NCBI GenBank assembly: GCA_904502285.1
Contig: CAJGEC010000001.1
Coordinates: forward strand, 1 to 64,000
DNA from: an uncultured Alistipes sp.
GTDB lineage: Bacteria > Bacteroidota > Bacteroidia > Bacteroidales > Rikenellaceae
Reading direction: 5' to 3'
Length of the DNA stretch: 64,000 nt
The notes under the pieces were generated by a model. The model did no database searches. It saw only the letters and a list, made by a program, of their open reading frames with translations, and was not told the origin of the DNA. How positions within the stretch are numbered: the first letter of the stretch is position 1; every line of letters begins with the position of its first letter. The position numbers and the translations under genes are program-made. Shown in pieces: positions 40,518-49,610 of the stretch.

Positions 40518-41612
40518 CTAAATGTTGTCCAAGGCGTATAGGTACGCACCCAACGAGACGGCATTACTTGCACCGATGTCGGAGATGGTGATACCTACGC
40601 GCTTCTCTGGGTCGTAGACAACCTCCTTGTCGCTACCATAGACTTTGATTGTGGTTGAGTTGCCCTTGGCAAAGGCTTGGAACTCAGCCTCGTCGTCTAA
40701 GTTGTAGACCTTCATCTGCACACGGTTCAAAGTGTCGCCCGACATAGTGCTGATTTTTGAGCGCATCTCCTCAAGGAGGGCTGGCATAAAGTACTTCGAT
40801 GCTCCCGCAAGACCGCCACCGATAACAATAAGACCATCCATAAGTGTTACGGCAGTAGCCATTGCGTCACCCGCTACACGGCCCTGAGTTGCAAAGGCCT
40901 CCTTCGCAGCCTCCTTATTGCCCTCTAATGTGCCCTCTGCAATGTTGAATATGTCGCGTGGCTCAAGCTCTCTATCATCTCCCGAAAGCTCTCTATATAC
41001 GCGCTTTACGGCTCTAATGGCGATGCCATCCTCGACGATAAATTCGGGGTGGTCTCTGTGCTTAAGGCAGAAGGTCTCGACGCACGAATTGTCTCCGAGG
41101 TTGAGTTTTCCATCCATCACAAAGCCGAAACCGAATCCTGTGCCAAAGGTGAAGCCCAGGAGGTTACGGTAGCGCTTAGCCGATCCACACTCCGCAAGAC
41201 GGTGGTTGATGCGCTGGAGTGCGCCACCCATAGCCTCGCCATAGGCAAATAGGTCGGCATCGTTGTTAATGAATACGGGGATTCCGAATCGCTCCTCAAG
41301 CATTGGGCCGAGGGCTACACCATCTCTGAAGGATGGGAAGTTGGGTAGGAAGCCTCCGATGACACCGTTGCGATAGTCTGCAGGACCAGGAAAGGCGAAA
41401 CTAATGGCAACGGGTTTCTGGCTAAGCGAAGATATTATCTGCTCGAAACCCTTAGTGAGGTTGCCAAGGCAAAGGTCGAGGTCGTGTGCTAATGATGGTA
41501 GCGTGATGCTCTCTACGCAGGGCTTACCACTCTGCATAGCTCCAAAAACGAAGTTTGTGCCTCCGGCGTCGAGCGTGACGACGATAGGCTCGAAGTTGTT
41601 CTGTTGTTTCAT
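40518..41612 (-). CDS. ROK-family sugar kinase
   Basis: A 364-residue ROK-fold (NagC/glucokinase) protein. Start chosen at MKQQNNFEPIVVTLDAGGTNF, 99 bases inside the longest frame. The phosphate-1 motif DAGGTNFVFG is near residues 14-23. AISFAFPGPADYRNG, INNDADLFAYGEA and VIGGGLAGAS follow. The ROK zinc-finger Cys cluster is not clearly present; C/H residues CLKHRDHPE occur instead. No N-terminal winged helix, so a kinase rather than a repressor. Substrate, perhaps glucose, N-acetylglucosamine or mannose, cannot be told. Confidence 0.85.
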   Translation of the reverse strand: MKQQNNFEPIVVTLDAGGTNFVFGAMQSGKPCVESITLPSLAHDLDLCLGNLTKGFEQIISSLSQKPVAISFAFPGPADYRNGVIGGFLPNFPSFRDGVALGPMLEERFGIPVFINNDADLFAYGEAMGGALQRINHRLAECGSAKRYRNLLGFTFGTGFGFGFVMDGKLNLGDNSCVETFCLKHRDHPEFIVEDGIAIRAVKRVYRELSGDDRELEPRDIFNIAEGTLEGNKEAAKEAFATQGRVAGDAMATAVTLMDGLIVIGGGLAGASKYFMPALLEEMRSKISTMSGDTLNRVQMKVYNLDDEAEFQAFAKGNSTTIKVYGSDKEVVYDPEKRVGITISDIGASNAVSLGAYLYALDNI

Positions 41613-41618
41613 AATGAA

Positions 41619-41626
41619 CAAAGATA
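41619..41626 (-). promoter_or_regulatory. -7 element of ROK gene
   Basis: Minus-strand TATCTTTG, 6 bases before the chosen start; no good -33 is visible. Confidence 0.45.
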
Positions 41627-41826
41627 CGAATAATTTTTCAAACCCCATACCCGATTGGGCTAAAAAAAGCCTGTTCGATGGAGTTTGTTGAAAATTCTCC
41701 GTTTCAACCAATTGTAAAAGCCTTGAAGCGATAAGTTGCTGTTGGGCTCGGTCGATAAATATTCCGTAATATTTTAATAAATATAGGAATCGTGCATAAA
41801 AATCTGAAAAAAAAGAGTTGAGAAGG

Positions 41827-41858
41827 GTTGGTATATATAAAAATTAAACCTATATTTG
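41827..41858 (+). promoter_or_regulatory. Promoter of the V-ATPase operon
   Basis: GTTG (41827-41830), 20-base spacer, TATATTTG (41851-41858), with an untranslated leader of about 110 bases before subunit E. Confidence 0.65.
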
Positions 41859-41975
41859 TGGGATTTTTGAGGTGACCTTTGCGCATAAAAGAGTAGTCGT
41901 GTGCTAAAGGTGTACTTTTAAGAAGCGAAATTAAAAACAAAATAATTAGATATAAAACTTAAAACTGTATTACTT

Positions 41976-42587
41976 ATGGAGAACATCAAACTTCAGGAGC
42001 TTACCGAAAAGCTCTACAACGATGGTTTGGAGAAGGGTCGTTCGGAGGCTGAGCGTCTTGTAGCTGAGGCTAAGGAGAGTGCTGCCAAGATTATTGCTGA
42101 GGCAAAGGCTGAGGCTGAGGCTATCACTAAGGCTGCCGAGGCTCGTGTCGAGGATATCTCAAAGAATGCTATGACCGAGATCACTTTGGCTGGTCGTCAG
42201 GCAGTGTCAAAGATTAAGAGCGAGTTGGCAGAGGCTGTGATTATGAAGTCTACCAACGCTGCTATCAAGGCTGCAACTATCGATGCTGCATTCGTGAAGG
42301 ATATGTTGTTGGCAGTGGCTCAGAACTGGACCTCTGCAACCGACAATGTGTCGCTTCAGGCTTTGTTGCCAGAGGCTAAGCGTGAGGCTCTTGATGCTGC
42401 TATGCAGCAGAGTGTAGCGGAGCTTGCTAAGGCAGGTGTCGAGGTTGGTTACTCTAAGGCTGTTACCTCTGGTTTCAAACTCGGCCAGAAGGATGGTGGC
42501 TACTACATCTCGTTCACTGACGAGAGCTTCGACGCTTTGTTGAAGGAGTACTTGCGCGAGAAGGTGTCTAATATGCTCTTTAAGTAG
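41976..42587 (+). CDS. ntpE: V-type ATPase subunit E
   Basis: A 203-residue peripheral-stalk subunit. The N-terminal half is a long Ala/Glu/Lys-rich coiled coil (SEAERLVAEAKESAAKIIAEAK cut: positions about 23-44), and the C-terminal globular part ends FDALLKEYLREKVSNMLFK. It links the catalytic head to the membrane sector. First gene of a seven-gene operon; the next gene begins 2 bases after its stop. Confidence 0.88.
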   Translation: MENIKLQELTEKLYNDGLEKGRSEAERLVAEAKESAAKIIAEAKAEAEAITKAAEARVEDISKNAMTEITLAGRQAVSKIKSELAEAVIMKSTNAAIKAATIDAAFVKDMLLAVAQNWTSATDNVSLQALLPEAKREALDAAMQQSVAELAKAGVEVGYSKAVTSGFKLGQKDGGYYISFTDESFDALLKEYLREKVSNMLFK

Positions 42588-42589
42588 TT

Positions 42590-43432
42590 ATGTTCTCTAC
42601 GGAGTATTTCTATTTGGTCTCAAGTCTGCGCGAGTGGGCGATAGACTCCGATACCAAGGGTTTCAGCGTCAGAGAGATTCTCGACGAGATTCTCGACGAG
42701 CTGACTGCGCAAGACCGTAAGGCTGTGGAGCTGTTGTATGGCTACTACGACTGCGAGAATGTTATCGCACGTATGGTGGGTCGCAATCGCTACAACCAGC
42801 TTGGTAACCTTACCGTCGAGCAATTGGATGATCTACTCAATAATCGCAACTATGCCCTCTTGCCTAAGCGAGTGGCTGATGTTGTGAAACTCTATGTCGA
42901 GGCTGATGACGAGGAGCGCGACAGCGATGTTGTATTGGAGGAGAGCGTGGAGAGGGCCATCTTTGGTGCCTACTACGCTACGTTGGCTGAGTCTAAGAGC
43001 CGTTTTCTCAAGGGTTGGGGTGAGTTTGATCGCACCCTTCGCAATATCTCTGCTGCCGTTGCCGCTCGTGAAGCAGGTCGTCAGGTAAAGGATGTTTTGG
43101 TTGGTGGCGGTGATGTTGTTGAGCAACTCTCTCGCTCCTCTGCTGCGGACTTCGGTTTGCGTGGCGAACTCCCATATATCGATGCTGTGATTTCGGCAAT
43201 TACCGATGAGCCAAACATCGTGGAGAAGGAGCGTAAGATTGACGCTATCCGTTGGTCGGAGGCTGAGGAGATTGCTGTGTTCGACTACTTCGATATCAAC
43301 TACATCCTCTCGTACCTTGTTAAGGTGAATATCGTAGCACGCTGGACACTCCTCTCACCAGAGGTTGGTCGCCAGATGCTCAACCGCTTCATTGAGAGTC
43401 TCGATGCTAAGGAGCTTGTGAATAAACAATAA
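42590..43432 (+). CDS. DUF2764 protein (V-ATPase subunit C-like)
   Basis: A 280-residue helical protein starting MFSTEYFYLVSSLREWAI, matching DUF2764, the gene that in Bacteroidetes and spirochaete V-ATPase operons takes the place of subunit C. It would be the central socket between rotor and membrane ring. This role is inferred from operon position and helical content. It is 2 bases from subunit E and 14 from subunit A. Confidence 0.83.
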   Translation: MFSTEYFYLVSSLREWAIDSDTKGFSVREILDEILDELTAQDRKAVELLYGYYDCENVIARMVGRNRYNQLGNLTVEQLDDLLNNRNYALLPKRVADVVKLYVEADDEERDSDVVLEESVERAIFGAYYATLAESKSRFLKGWGEFDRTLRNISAAVAAREAGRQVKDVLVGGGDVVEQLSRSSAADFGLRGELPYIDAVISAITDEPNIVEKERKIDAIRWSEAEEIAVFDYFDINYILSYLVKVNIVARWTLLSPEVGRQMLNRFIESLDAKELVNKQ

Positions 43433-43446
43433 AACTATATAAACGA

Positions 43447-45204
43447 ATGAAAACTTTAGGACGTGTAAACGGTATTATCTCGAACATCGTTATCGCGAAG
43501 GTTGATGGTCCTGTGGGCCAGAACGAGATATGCCACGTATATTGCGGTGATATCCGTATGATGGCTGAGGTCATCAAGGTCATAGGCGACGAGGCCTATG
43601 TACAGGTTTACGATAGTACACGTGGTCTTAAGATTGGTGATAAGGTAGAGTTCGAGGGTCATATGCTCGAGGCTACACTTGCTCCAGGTCTTTTGTCACG
43701 CAACTACGATGGTCTCCAGAACGACTTGGAGAAGATGGATGGTTTGTTCATCAACCGTGGTTCTATTACCGACCCAATCGATTTCGACGCTAAGTGGGAT
43801 TTCAAGCCACTCGCAAAGGCGGGAGATAAGGTGTCTGCTGGTGACTGGCTCGGTGAGGTTAAGGAGCAGTGGGTGATGCACAAGATTATGGTGCCATTCA
43901 TTATGCAGGGTAGCTACACCGTAAAGAGTGTTGTTGCTGCTGGCCAGTACAAGGTTACTGACACTATCGCTGTTGTGGTTGATGCCGACAACAACGAGTA
44001 CAATATCACAATGGTTCAGAAGTGGCCAGTTAAGCAGGCAATTCGTTGCTTTAGCGAGAAGCCACGTCCATCACGTGTGATGGAGACAGGTGTTCGTGCT
44101 ATCGATACCTTCAACCCATTGGCAGAGGGTGGTACAGGCTTTATCCCAGGACCTTTCGGTGCTGGTAAGACCGTGCTTCAGCACGCCATCTCCAAGCAGG
44201 CCGAGGCCGACGTTATCATCATCGTAGCGTGTGGTGAGCGTGCTAACGAGGTTGTGGAGATCTTTGCTGAGTTCCCAGAGTTGGTGGACCCACGTACTGG
44301 TCACAAGCTTATGGAGCGTACAATCATCATCTGTAACACATCTAATATGCCCGTTGCGGCACGTGAGGCATCTGTATATACAGGTATGACCATCGGTGAG
44401 TACTACCGTTCGATGGGTCTCAAGGTATTGGTTATGGCCGACTCTACTTCACGTTGGGCTCAGGCTTTGCGTGAGATGTCTAACCGTTTGGAGGAGCTCC
44501 CAGGTCAGGATGCCTTCCCTATGGACCTTTCAGCAGTTATCTCTAACTTCTACTCACGTGCAGGTTTGGTTAAGTTGAACAACGGTGAGGTTGGTTCTGT
44601 AACCTTCCTCGGTACGGTATCTCCTGCGGGTGGTAACCTCAAGGAGCCTGTAACAGAGTCTACAAAGAAGGCTGCACGTTGTTTCTATGCGTTGTCTCAG
44701 GGTCGTGCCGACTCTAAGCGTTACCCAGCGATCGACCCATTGGAGTCTTACTCTAAGTATTTGGAGTATCCTGAGGTACGTTCTTACCTCGACGAGCATA
44801 TCGAGAAGAACTGGGTTGATGCCGTCTATGCTGGTAAGACCGTTATGCAGCGTGGTAAGGAGGCTAACGACCAGATCAACATCTTGGGTGATGATGGTGT
44901 ACCAGTAGAGTACCACGAGCGTTTCTGGAAGAGCGAGTTGCTCGACTCGGTAATTTTGCAGCAGGATGCCTTCGATGATATCGATGCAAACTGTCCTATC
45001 GAGCGCCAGAAGATGATGTATAATATGGTATTGGATATCTGTGGTAAGTCATTCGACTTGGAGAACTTCGAGGCTTGCTCAAGTTTCTTCAAGCAGCTTA
45101 TCTACACATTCCGCCAGATGAACTACTCGGAGTGGAAGTCAGAGCAGTTTGAGTCATTCCGCACTCAGATTGAGGAGTTGGTAAATAGCAAACTTGCAAA
45201 ATAA
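43447..45204 (+). CDS. ntpA: V-type ATPase catalytic subunit A
   Basis: A 585-residue catalytic subunit. An N-terminal beta barrel is followed by the non-homologous insert of V/A-type subunits (about 110-200). Walker A GPFGAGKT lies at 235-242, with ACGERANEV following and SRWAQALREMSNRLEELPG further on. It hydrolyses or makes ATP in the head hexamer with subunit B. Complete, with strongly optimised codons. Confidence 0.97.
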   Translation: MKTLGRVNGIISNIVIAKVDGPVGQNEICHVYCGDIRMMAEVIKVIGDEAYVQVYDSTRGLKIGDKVEFEGHMLEATLAPGLLSRNYDGLQNDLEKMDGLFINRGSITDPIDFDAKWDFKPLAKAGDKVSAGDWLGEVKEQWVMHKIMVPFIMQGSYTVKSVVAAGQYKVTDTIAVVVDADNNEYNITMVQKWPVKQAIRCFSEKPRPSRVMETGVRAIDTFNPLAEGGTGFIPGPFGAGKTVLQHAISKQAEADVIIIVACGERANEVVEIFAEFPELVDPRTGHKLMERTIIICNTSNMPVAAREASVYTGMTIGEYYRSMGLKVLVMADSTSRWAQALREMSNRLEELPGQDAFPMDLSAVISNFYSRAGLVKLNNGEVGSVTFLGTVSPAGGNLKEPVTESTKKAARCFYALSQGRADSKRYPAIDPLESYSKYLEYPEVRSYLDEHIEKNWVDAVYAGKTVMQRGKEANDQINILGDDGVPVEYHERFWKSELLDSVILQQDAFDDIDANCPIERQKMMYNMVLDICGKSFDLENFEACSSFFKQLIYTFRQMNYSEWKSEQFESFRTQIEELVNSKLAK

Positions 45205-45216
45205 AAAGAACAAGTT

Positions 45217-46536
45217 ATGACAACACGTGCATTTCAAAAAGTATATACAAAGATTGATAATATCACCAAGGCGACCATTACGCTTCGTGCTACTGGCGTA
45301 GGTAACGACGAGCTTGCTACGGTAGGTGACCGTCTTGCTCAGGTGGTAAAGATTATGGGCGATAAGGTTACGCTCCAGGTATTTGCAGGTACCGAGGGTC
45401 TTACTACCGATACTGAGGTGGTATTCCACGGCGCACCTCCAATGTTGCGCGTATCTGACGCCTTGGCAGGCCGTTTCTTCAACGCCTACGGTGAGCCACT
45501 CGAAGGTGGTGAGATGATTGAGGGTGAGGCTCGCGAGATTGGTGGCCCTACTGTGAACCCATATCGTCGTTTGCAGCCATCGGAGCTTATCGCTACTGGT
45601 ATCGCAGGTATCGACCTCAACAACACCATCGTATCTGGTCAGAAGATTCCATTCTTCGCTGACCCTGACCAGCCTTACAACGTCGTTATGGCTGACGTAG
45701 CCCTCCGTGCTAAGGCCGACAAGATTATCCTTGGTGGTATGGGTCTTACAAACGATGACTTCTTGTACTTCAAGCAGATCTTCGAGAATGCTGGTGCGTT
45801 GGACCGTATCGTGTCGTTTGTAAACACTACGGATAACCCTCCAGTAGAGCGTCTTCTTGTGCCAGATATGGCATTGACCGCAGCGGAGTATTTCGCAGTG
45901 GATAAGGGCGAGAAGGTATTGGTGCTTTTGACCGATATGACCCTTTATGCCGATGCCTTGGCTATCGTATCTAACCGTATGGATCAGATCCCTTCTAAGG
46001 ACTCTATGCCAGGTTCGTTGTACTCTGACCTCGCGAAGATCTACGAGAAGGCTGTGCAGTTGCCAAATGGTGGTTCAATCACCATCATCGCTGTAACAAC
46101 CCTCTCTGGTGGTGATATCACCCACGCTATTCCAGATAATACTGGTTATATTACCGAGGGTCAGTTGTTCTTGCGTAACGATACCGATACAGGTAAGGTT
46201 ATCGTAGATCCATTCCGTTCGTTGTCGCGTCTTAAGCAGTTGGTTATCGGTAAGAAGACCCGTGAGGATCACCCACAGGTGATGAACGCTTGTGTACGTT
46301 TGTATGCTGATGCTGCTAATGCTAAGACTAAGCAGGAGAACGGTTTCGACCTTTCAGATTACGATGAGCGCGCTTTGAACTTTGCTCGCGACTACTCAGA
46401 GAAGTTGCTCTCTATCGACGTAAACATCGAGATCGAGCAGATGCTTGACATCGCTTGGACTCTGTTTGCTAAGTACTTCTCTAAGGGTGAGGTAAGTATC
46501 AAGCAGGAACTCGCAGAAAAATATTGGAAAGCATAA
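45217..46536 (+). CDS. ntpB: V-type ATPase subunit B
   Basis: A 439-residue non-catalytic head subunit. It has the N-terminal barrel, SGQKIPFFADPDQPYN in place of a P-loop, and the conserved LTDMTLYADALAIVSNRMDQIPSKD. The typical PGSLYSDLAKIYEKA and PDNTGYITEGQ follow. Twelve bases after subunit A. Confidence 0.96.
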   Translation: MTTRAFQKVYTKIDNITKATITLRATGVGNDELATVGDRLAQVVKIMGDKVTLQVFAGTEGLTTDTEVVFHGAPPMLRVSDALAGRFFNAYGEPLEGGEMIEGEAREIGGPTVNPYRRLQPSELIATGIAGIDLNNTIVSGQKIPFFADPDQPYNVVMADVALRAKADKIILGGMGLTNDDFLYFKQIFENAGALDRIVSFVNTTDNPPVERLLVPDMALTAAEYFAVDKGEKVLVLLTDMTLYADALAIVSNRMDQIPSKDSMPGSLYSDLAKIYEKAVQLPNGGSITIIAVTTLSGGDITHAIPDNTGYITEGQLFLRNDTDTGKVIVDPFRSLSRLKQLVIGKKTREDHPQVMNACVRLYADAANAKTKQENGFDLSDYDERALNFARDYSEKLLSIDVNIEIEQMLDIAWTLFAKYFSKGEVSIKQELAEKYWKA

Positions 46537-46545
46537 TAAAGGCTT

Positions 46546-47160
46546 ATGGCAATCAAATTTCAGTATAACAAGACCTCGCTCGGTGAGTTGAATAAGCAAC
46601 TCAAAATCCGAAAGAATGCCTTGCCTACCATCAAGAGTAAGGAGAGTGCATTGCGTTCGGAGGTTAAGCGTGCGAAGGACTCTGCATTGGCCTACCGTAG
46701 AGAGTTGGATGAGTTGATCGCTCAGTACGACTATATGGTACAGCTATGGGGAGAGTTTGATTGTGATCTTATCCGCATCGTCGATGTCGAATTGACATCA
46801 CAGAAGATTGCGGGCGTGCGCGTACCTATATTAAATGATATAGTTTACGAGGAGAAACCTTACGACCTATTCTCGGCTCCTGTGTGGTATGCTGAGGGTT
46901 TGAGAGTCCTCAAGAAGATGTCTCGTTTGGGTATCGAGTTTGAGGTCTATAACCGTAAGATGGCTCTCTTGGACTATGCGCGTCGCAAAACTACTCAGAA
47001 AGTAAACCTCTACGAAAAGGTTCAAATACCTGGTTATGAGGATGCTATACGTAAGATTAAGCGATTTATGGAGGACGAGGAGAACCTAAGTAAGTCTGCT
47101 CAGAAGATTGTGAAAACTCGACAGGCGCAAGCCGCGGCTATGGAGGAGCCTAACGTATGA
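46546..47160 (+). CDS. ntpD: V-type ATPase subunit D
   Basis: A 204-residue coiled-coil rotor shaft. N-terminal KTSLGELNKQLKIRKNALPT and a long central antiparallel coiled coil are typical, and the C-terminal helix continues to MEEPNV. Its stop overlaps the start of subunit I (ATGA). No separate subunit F or G gene lies nearby. Confidence 0.9.
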   Translation: MAIKFQYNKTSLGELNKQLKIRKNALPTIKSKESALRSEVKRAKDSALAYRRELDELIAQYDYMVQLWGEFDCDLIRIVDVELTSQKIAGVRVPILNDIVYEEKPYDLFSAPVWYAEGLRVLKKMSRLGIEFEVYNRKMALLDYARRKTTQKVNLYEKVQIPGYEDAIRKIKRFMEDEENLSKSAQKIVKTRQAQAAAMEEPNV

Positions 47161-49001
47161 TAAGTAAGATGATACGCTACGACATAGTGCTTTATGCTCA
47201 GGAGCAGGAGCGCTTTGTGGAGGAGTTGCGCGAACTCGGCTTGGTGGATATCACCACTTCGGGCTGGGAACCATCTGAGAACGATAGAGCGTTGCTTCTC
47301 GATATCGAGGCTTATAACAAGGCTCTCGACTTCCTTGGCTCGTTCACCTCTTCGGAGGAGTTTAATAAGGGTGTTGCGGAGTGTGCTAATGGTGCTGAGG
47401 CCTACGAGTTGTATGAGACTGCTCGTGAGGAGCGCCAGCGAATCACACAGGAGATTACTCGCCTCGAGAAACTCGCTGACGAGACTGAGCCTTGGGGCCA
47501 TTTCTCTAACGACGAGATTACTCGCTTGGCTAATCGCGGCATCAACCTCCGATTCTTTATGGCTCAGCCAGCAGCCTTTGCAAAGGTTGTGGAGGAGTTG
47601 CCTGAGGGTGTTACCTTGAGCGAGATTGGTCGTACTCAGTCGATGATTTATTTCGCAACTATCACTGTAGGTAATATACAGTTTGTCCTTGATGCTCAGG
47701 AAGTTCGCTTGCCAAGTATGGATAGCGAGGCTATGCGCAAGGAGATCGCTACACTCAAGGCTCAGGACAAGGCTTTGAATGAGTCGTTCTCACGTGCTGC
47801 ACGCTCTAAGGAGCTTATCGCTCAGGAGTGTGGTGCGCTTAAGGAGCAACTTCAGGGCTTGAAGGTGGGTGCTACGGCTAAGCGAGAGGTGGATGGTCGT
47901 CTCCTTATCCTTGAGGGATGGGCTGAGGCTGAGACCTCTGCAAAGGTTGATGCTCTCTTGAACGAGTATCCTAACCTTATCTATGAGCGTCGTGATGCAA
48001 CTATCGATGATGAGGCCCCTGTGAAACTTAAGAATAATAAGTTTGCGCAGTTGTTCGAGCTTATCGGTGCGATGTACGCACTCCCTAAGTATGGTACGTT
48101 GGACCTAACAGCAATTTTCGGACCATTCTATATGCTCTTCTTCGCAATTTGTTTGTGCGATGCAGGTTATGGTTTGGTATTGTTGCTTGCTGGCTTGGTA
48201 CTCTTGAAGAAGGGCGGTCCTGGCCTTCGTCAGGCTGCTTGGCTCTCGGTTGTGTGTGCTACGGCTACTGTATTGTTCGGATTCTATGCTAACTCCTTCT
48301 TTGGAGTTGCTATCTCCGACTATGCCCCTGTGATTAAGTTCCTCGACTTCCAGCAGGACTTCTTCTCAATATCGTTGGCTATTGGTGTATTCCAGATCTT
48401 GGTGGGTATGGCCATCAATATCTATATGAAGGCTAAACTCTTTGGTTTCACCTCTACCTTCGGTTTGTTGGGTTGGTTTATCATCCTGTTGTCTGGTGCA
48501 TTGGCTGTAGGTCTTCCTATGTTCGGCCTCGGTATCCCTGGATTCGACGCTTCGTCGCCAATCTTCTACGGCTTGGTGGGCGTTGGTGCAGTGTTGATGC
48601 TGTTGTTGAACAATGTTAAGCGCAATCCGCTTATCAACATTGGTGCAGGCCTCTGGGATGCCTACAACAACATTACAGGTCTTTTGAGTGATGTATTGAG
48701 TTATATCCGTCTCTTTGCCATCGGTCTTTCGGGCGGTGTATTGGCTCAGGTATTCAACTCATTGGCTATGGGACTTTCGGGTCTCTCGGAGGGTATCGCT
48801 GGATCGGCGTGGTATGTCGTTGCTTTGCAGATTGTTGCAGCATCGATCATCCTGTTGATTGGTCACGGTATCAACCTCTTTATGTCGGCGATTTCGTCAT
48901 TCGTTCACCCTATGCGTTTGACCTTCGTTGAGTTTTACAAGAATGCAGGTTTCGAGATGGGCCAGCGCTCATTCGACCCTGTGAGAAAGATGAATAAGTA
49001 A
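47157..49001 (+). CDS. ntpI: V-type ATPase subunit I (a)
   Basis: A 614-residue membrane subunit. The soluble N-terminal half is made of coiled coils, and the C-terminal half (about 300-614) has seven or eight helices. The ion-channel segment is ITGLLSDVLSYIRLFAIGLSGGVLAQVFN, whose essential Arg is in SYIRLFA. It overlaps subunit D by 4 bases, indicating translational coupling. It forms the stator half-channels next to the K ring. Confidence 0.94.
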   Translation: MISKMIRYDIVLYAQEQERFVEELRELGLVDITTSGWEPSENDRALLLDIEAYNKALDFLGSFTSSEEFNKGVAECANGAEAYELYETAREERQRITQEITRLEKLADETEPWGHFSNDEITRLANRGINLRFFMAQPAAFAKVVEELPEGVTLSEIGRTQSMIYFATITVGNIQFVLDAQEVRLPSMDSEAMRKEIATLKAQDKALNESFSRAARSKELIAQECGALKEQLQGLKVGATAKREVDGRLLILEGWAEAETSAKVDALLNEYPNLIYERRDATIDDEAPVKLKNNKFAQLFELIGAMYALPKYGTLDLTAIFGPFYMLFFAICLCDAGYGLVLLLAGLVLLKKGGPGLRQAAWLSVVCATATVLFGFYANSFFGVAISDYAPVIKFLDFQQDFFSISLAIGVFQILVGMAINIYMKAKLFGFTSTFGLLGWFIILLSGALAVGLPMFGLGIPGFDASSPIFYGLVGVGAVLMLLLNNVKRNPLINIGAGLWDAYNNITGLLSDVLSYIRLFAIGLSGGVLAQVFNSLAMGLSGLSEGIAGSAWYVVALQIVAASIILLIGHGINLFMSAISSFVHPMRLTFVEFYKNAGFEMGQRSFDPVRKMNK

Positions 49002-49039
49002 ACAAGTAAATATTAACAATTTAAAAACTTTAAACAATT

Positions 49040-49492
49040 ATGAATTCAGCATTAATTTTGGCTTATTTGGGCGTTGTCCTTATGGTCGGTGTATCAGGTT
49101 TGGCTTCAGCAGTAGCAACAGCTCGTTGCGGTATGGCTTCTGTAGGCGCTTTGAAGAAGAATAGCGGTGCTTTCGGTAGCTATATGATCCTCTCTGCGCT
49201 TCCTGGTTCTCAGGGTCTCTACGGTTTCGTAGGTTACTTCATGGTTAGCGGTCTTATCTCTGACGCTATGTCTATGCTTACCGCTGTAGGTATCTTTGGT
49301 GCAGGTTTGTTGATGGCTATCGTATGTTTGTCTTCAGCATTGTTCCAGGGTAAGGTTTGTGCTAATGGTATCGCTGCTATCGGTAATGGTAACGACGTTA
49401 TGGGTAAGACCCTTATCCTTGCTGCGTTCCCTGAGTTGTACGCTATCTTGGGTGTTGCTGCAACATTCCTTATCTCTACAGCTATCGCTTAA
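49040..49492 (+). CDS. ntpK: V-type ATPase subunit K (sodium-type ring)
   Basis: A 150-residue proteolipid with four membrane helices, i.e. a doubled hairpin. The ion-binding set L54, S57, Q58 (in ALPGSQGLYGFVG), Q103 (LFQGK) and E132 (FPELYAIL) matches Enterococcus hirae NtpK (L61, T64, Q65, Q110, E139) at a constant offset of seven. This predicts sodium rather than proton transport. Last gene of the operon, followed by a strong terminator. Confidence 0.93.
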   Translation: MNSALILAYLGVVLMVGVSGLASAVATARCGMASVGALKKNSGAFGSYMILSALPGSQGLYGFVGYFMVSGLISDAMSMLTAVGIFGAGLLMAIVCLSSALFQGKVCANGIAAIGNGNDVMGKTLILAAFPELYAILGVAATFLISTAIA

Positions 49493-49528
49493 TTATAGAG
49501 GCGAAAGCAACCCGATAAAGTGTTGCAA

Positions 49529-49572
49529 AAGAGAATCCGACAATGGGCTTTCCATTGTCGGATTTCTCTTTT
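49529..49572 (+). terminator. Terminator of the V-ATPase operon
   Basis: Long stem AGAGAATCCGACAATGG (from 49530) with CCATTGTCGGATTTCTCT, followed by TTTT. Confidence 0.9.
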
Positions 49573-49610
49573 ATGTGGCTATGTGTTAGTCGATTCGACT
49601 AAACGGACCA

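Larger units (their letters stand above)
41613..41975. other. Intergenic region between ROK gene and V-ATPase operon
   Basis: This 363-base gap holds a minus-strand -7 element (TATCTTTG, 41626-41619) for the ROK gene, the operon promoter at 41827-41858 and an untranslated leader of about 110 bases. I see no gene or structured RNA in the rest. Confidence 0.7.
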
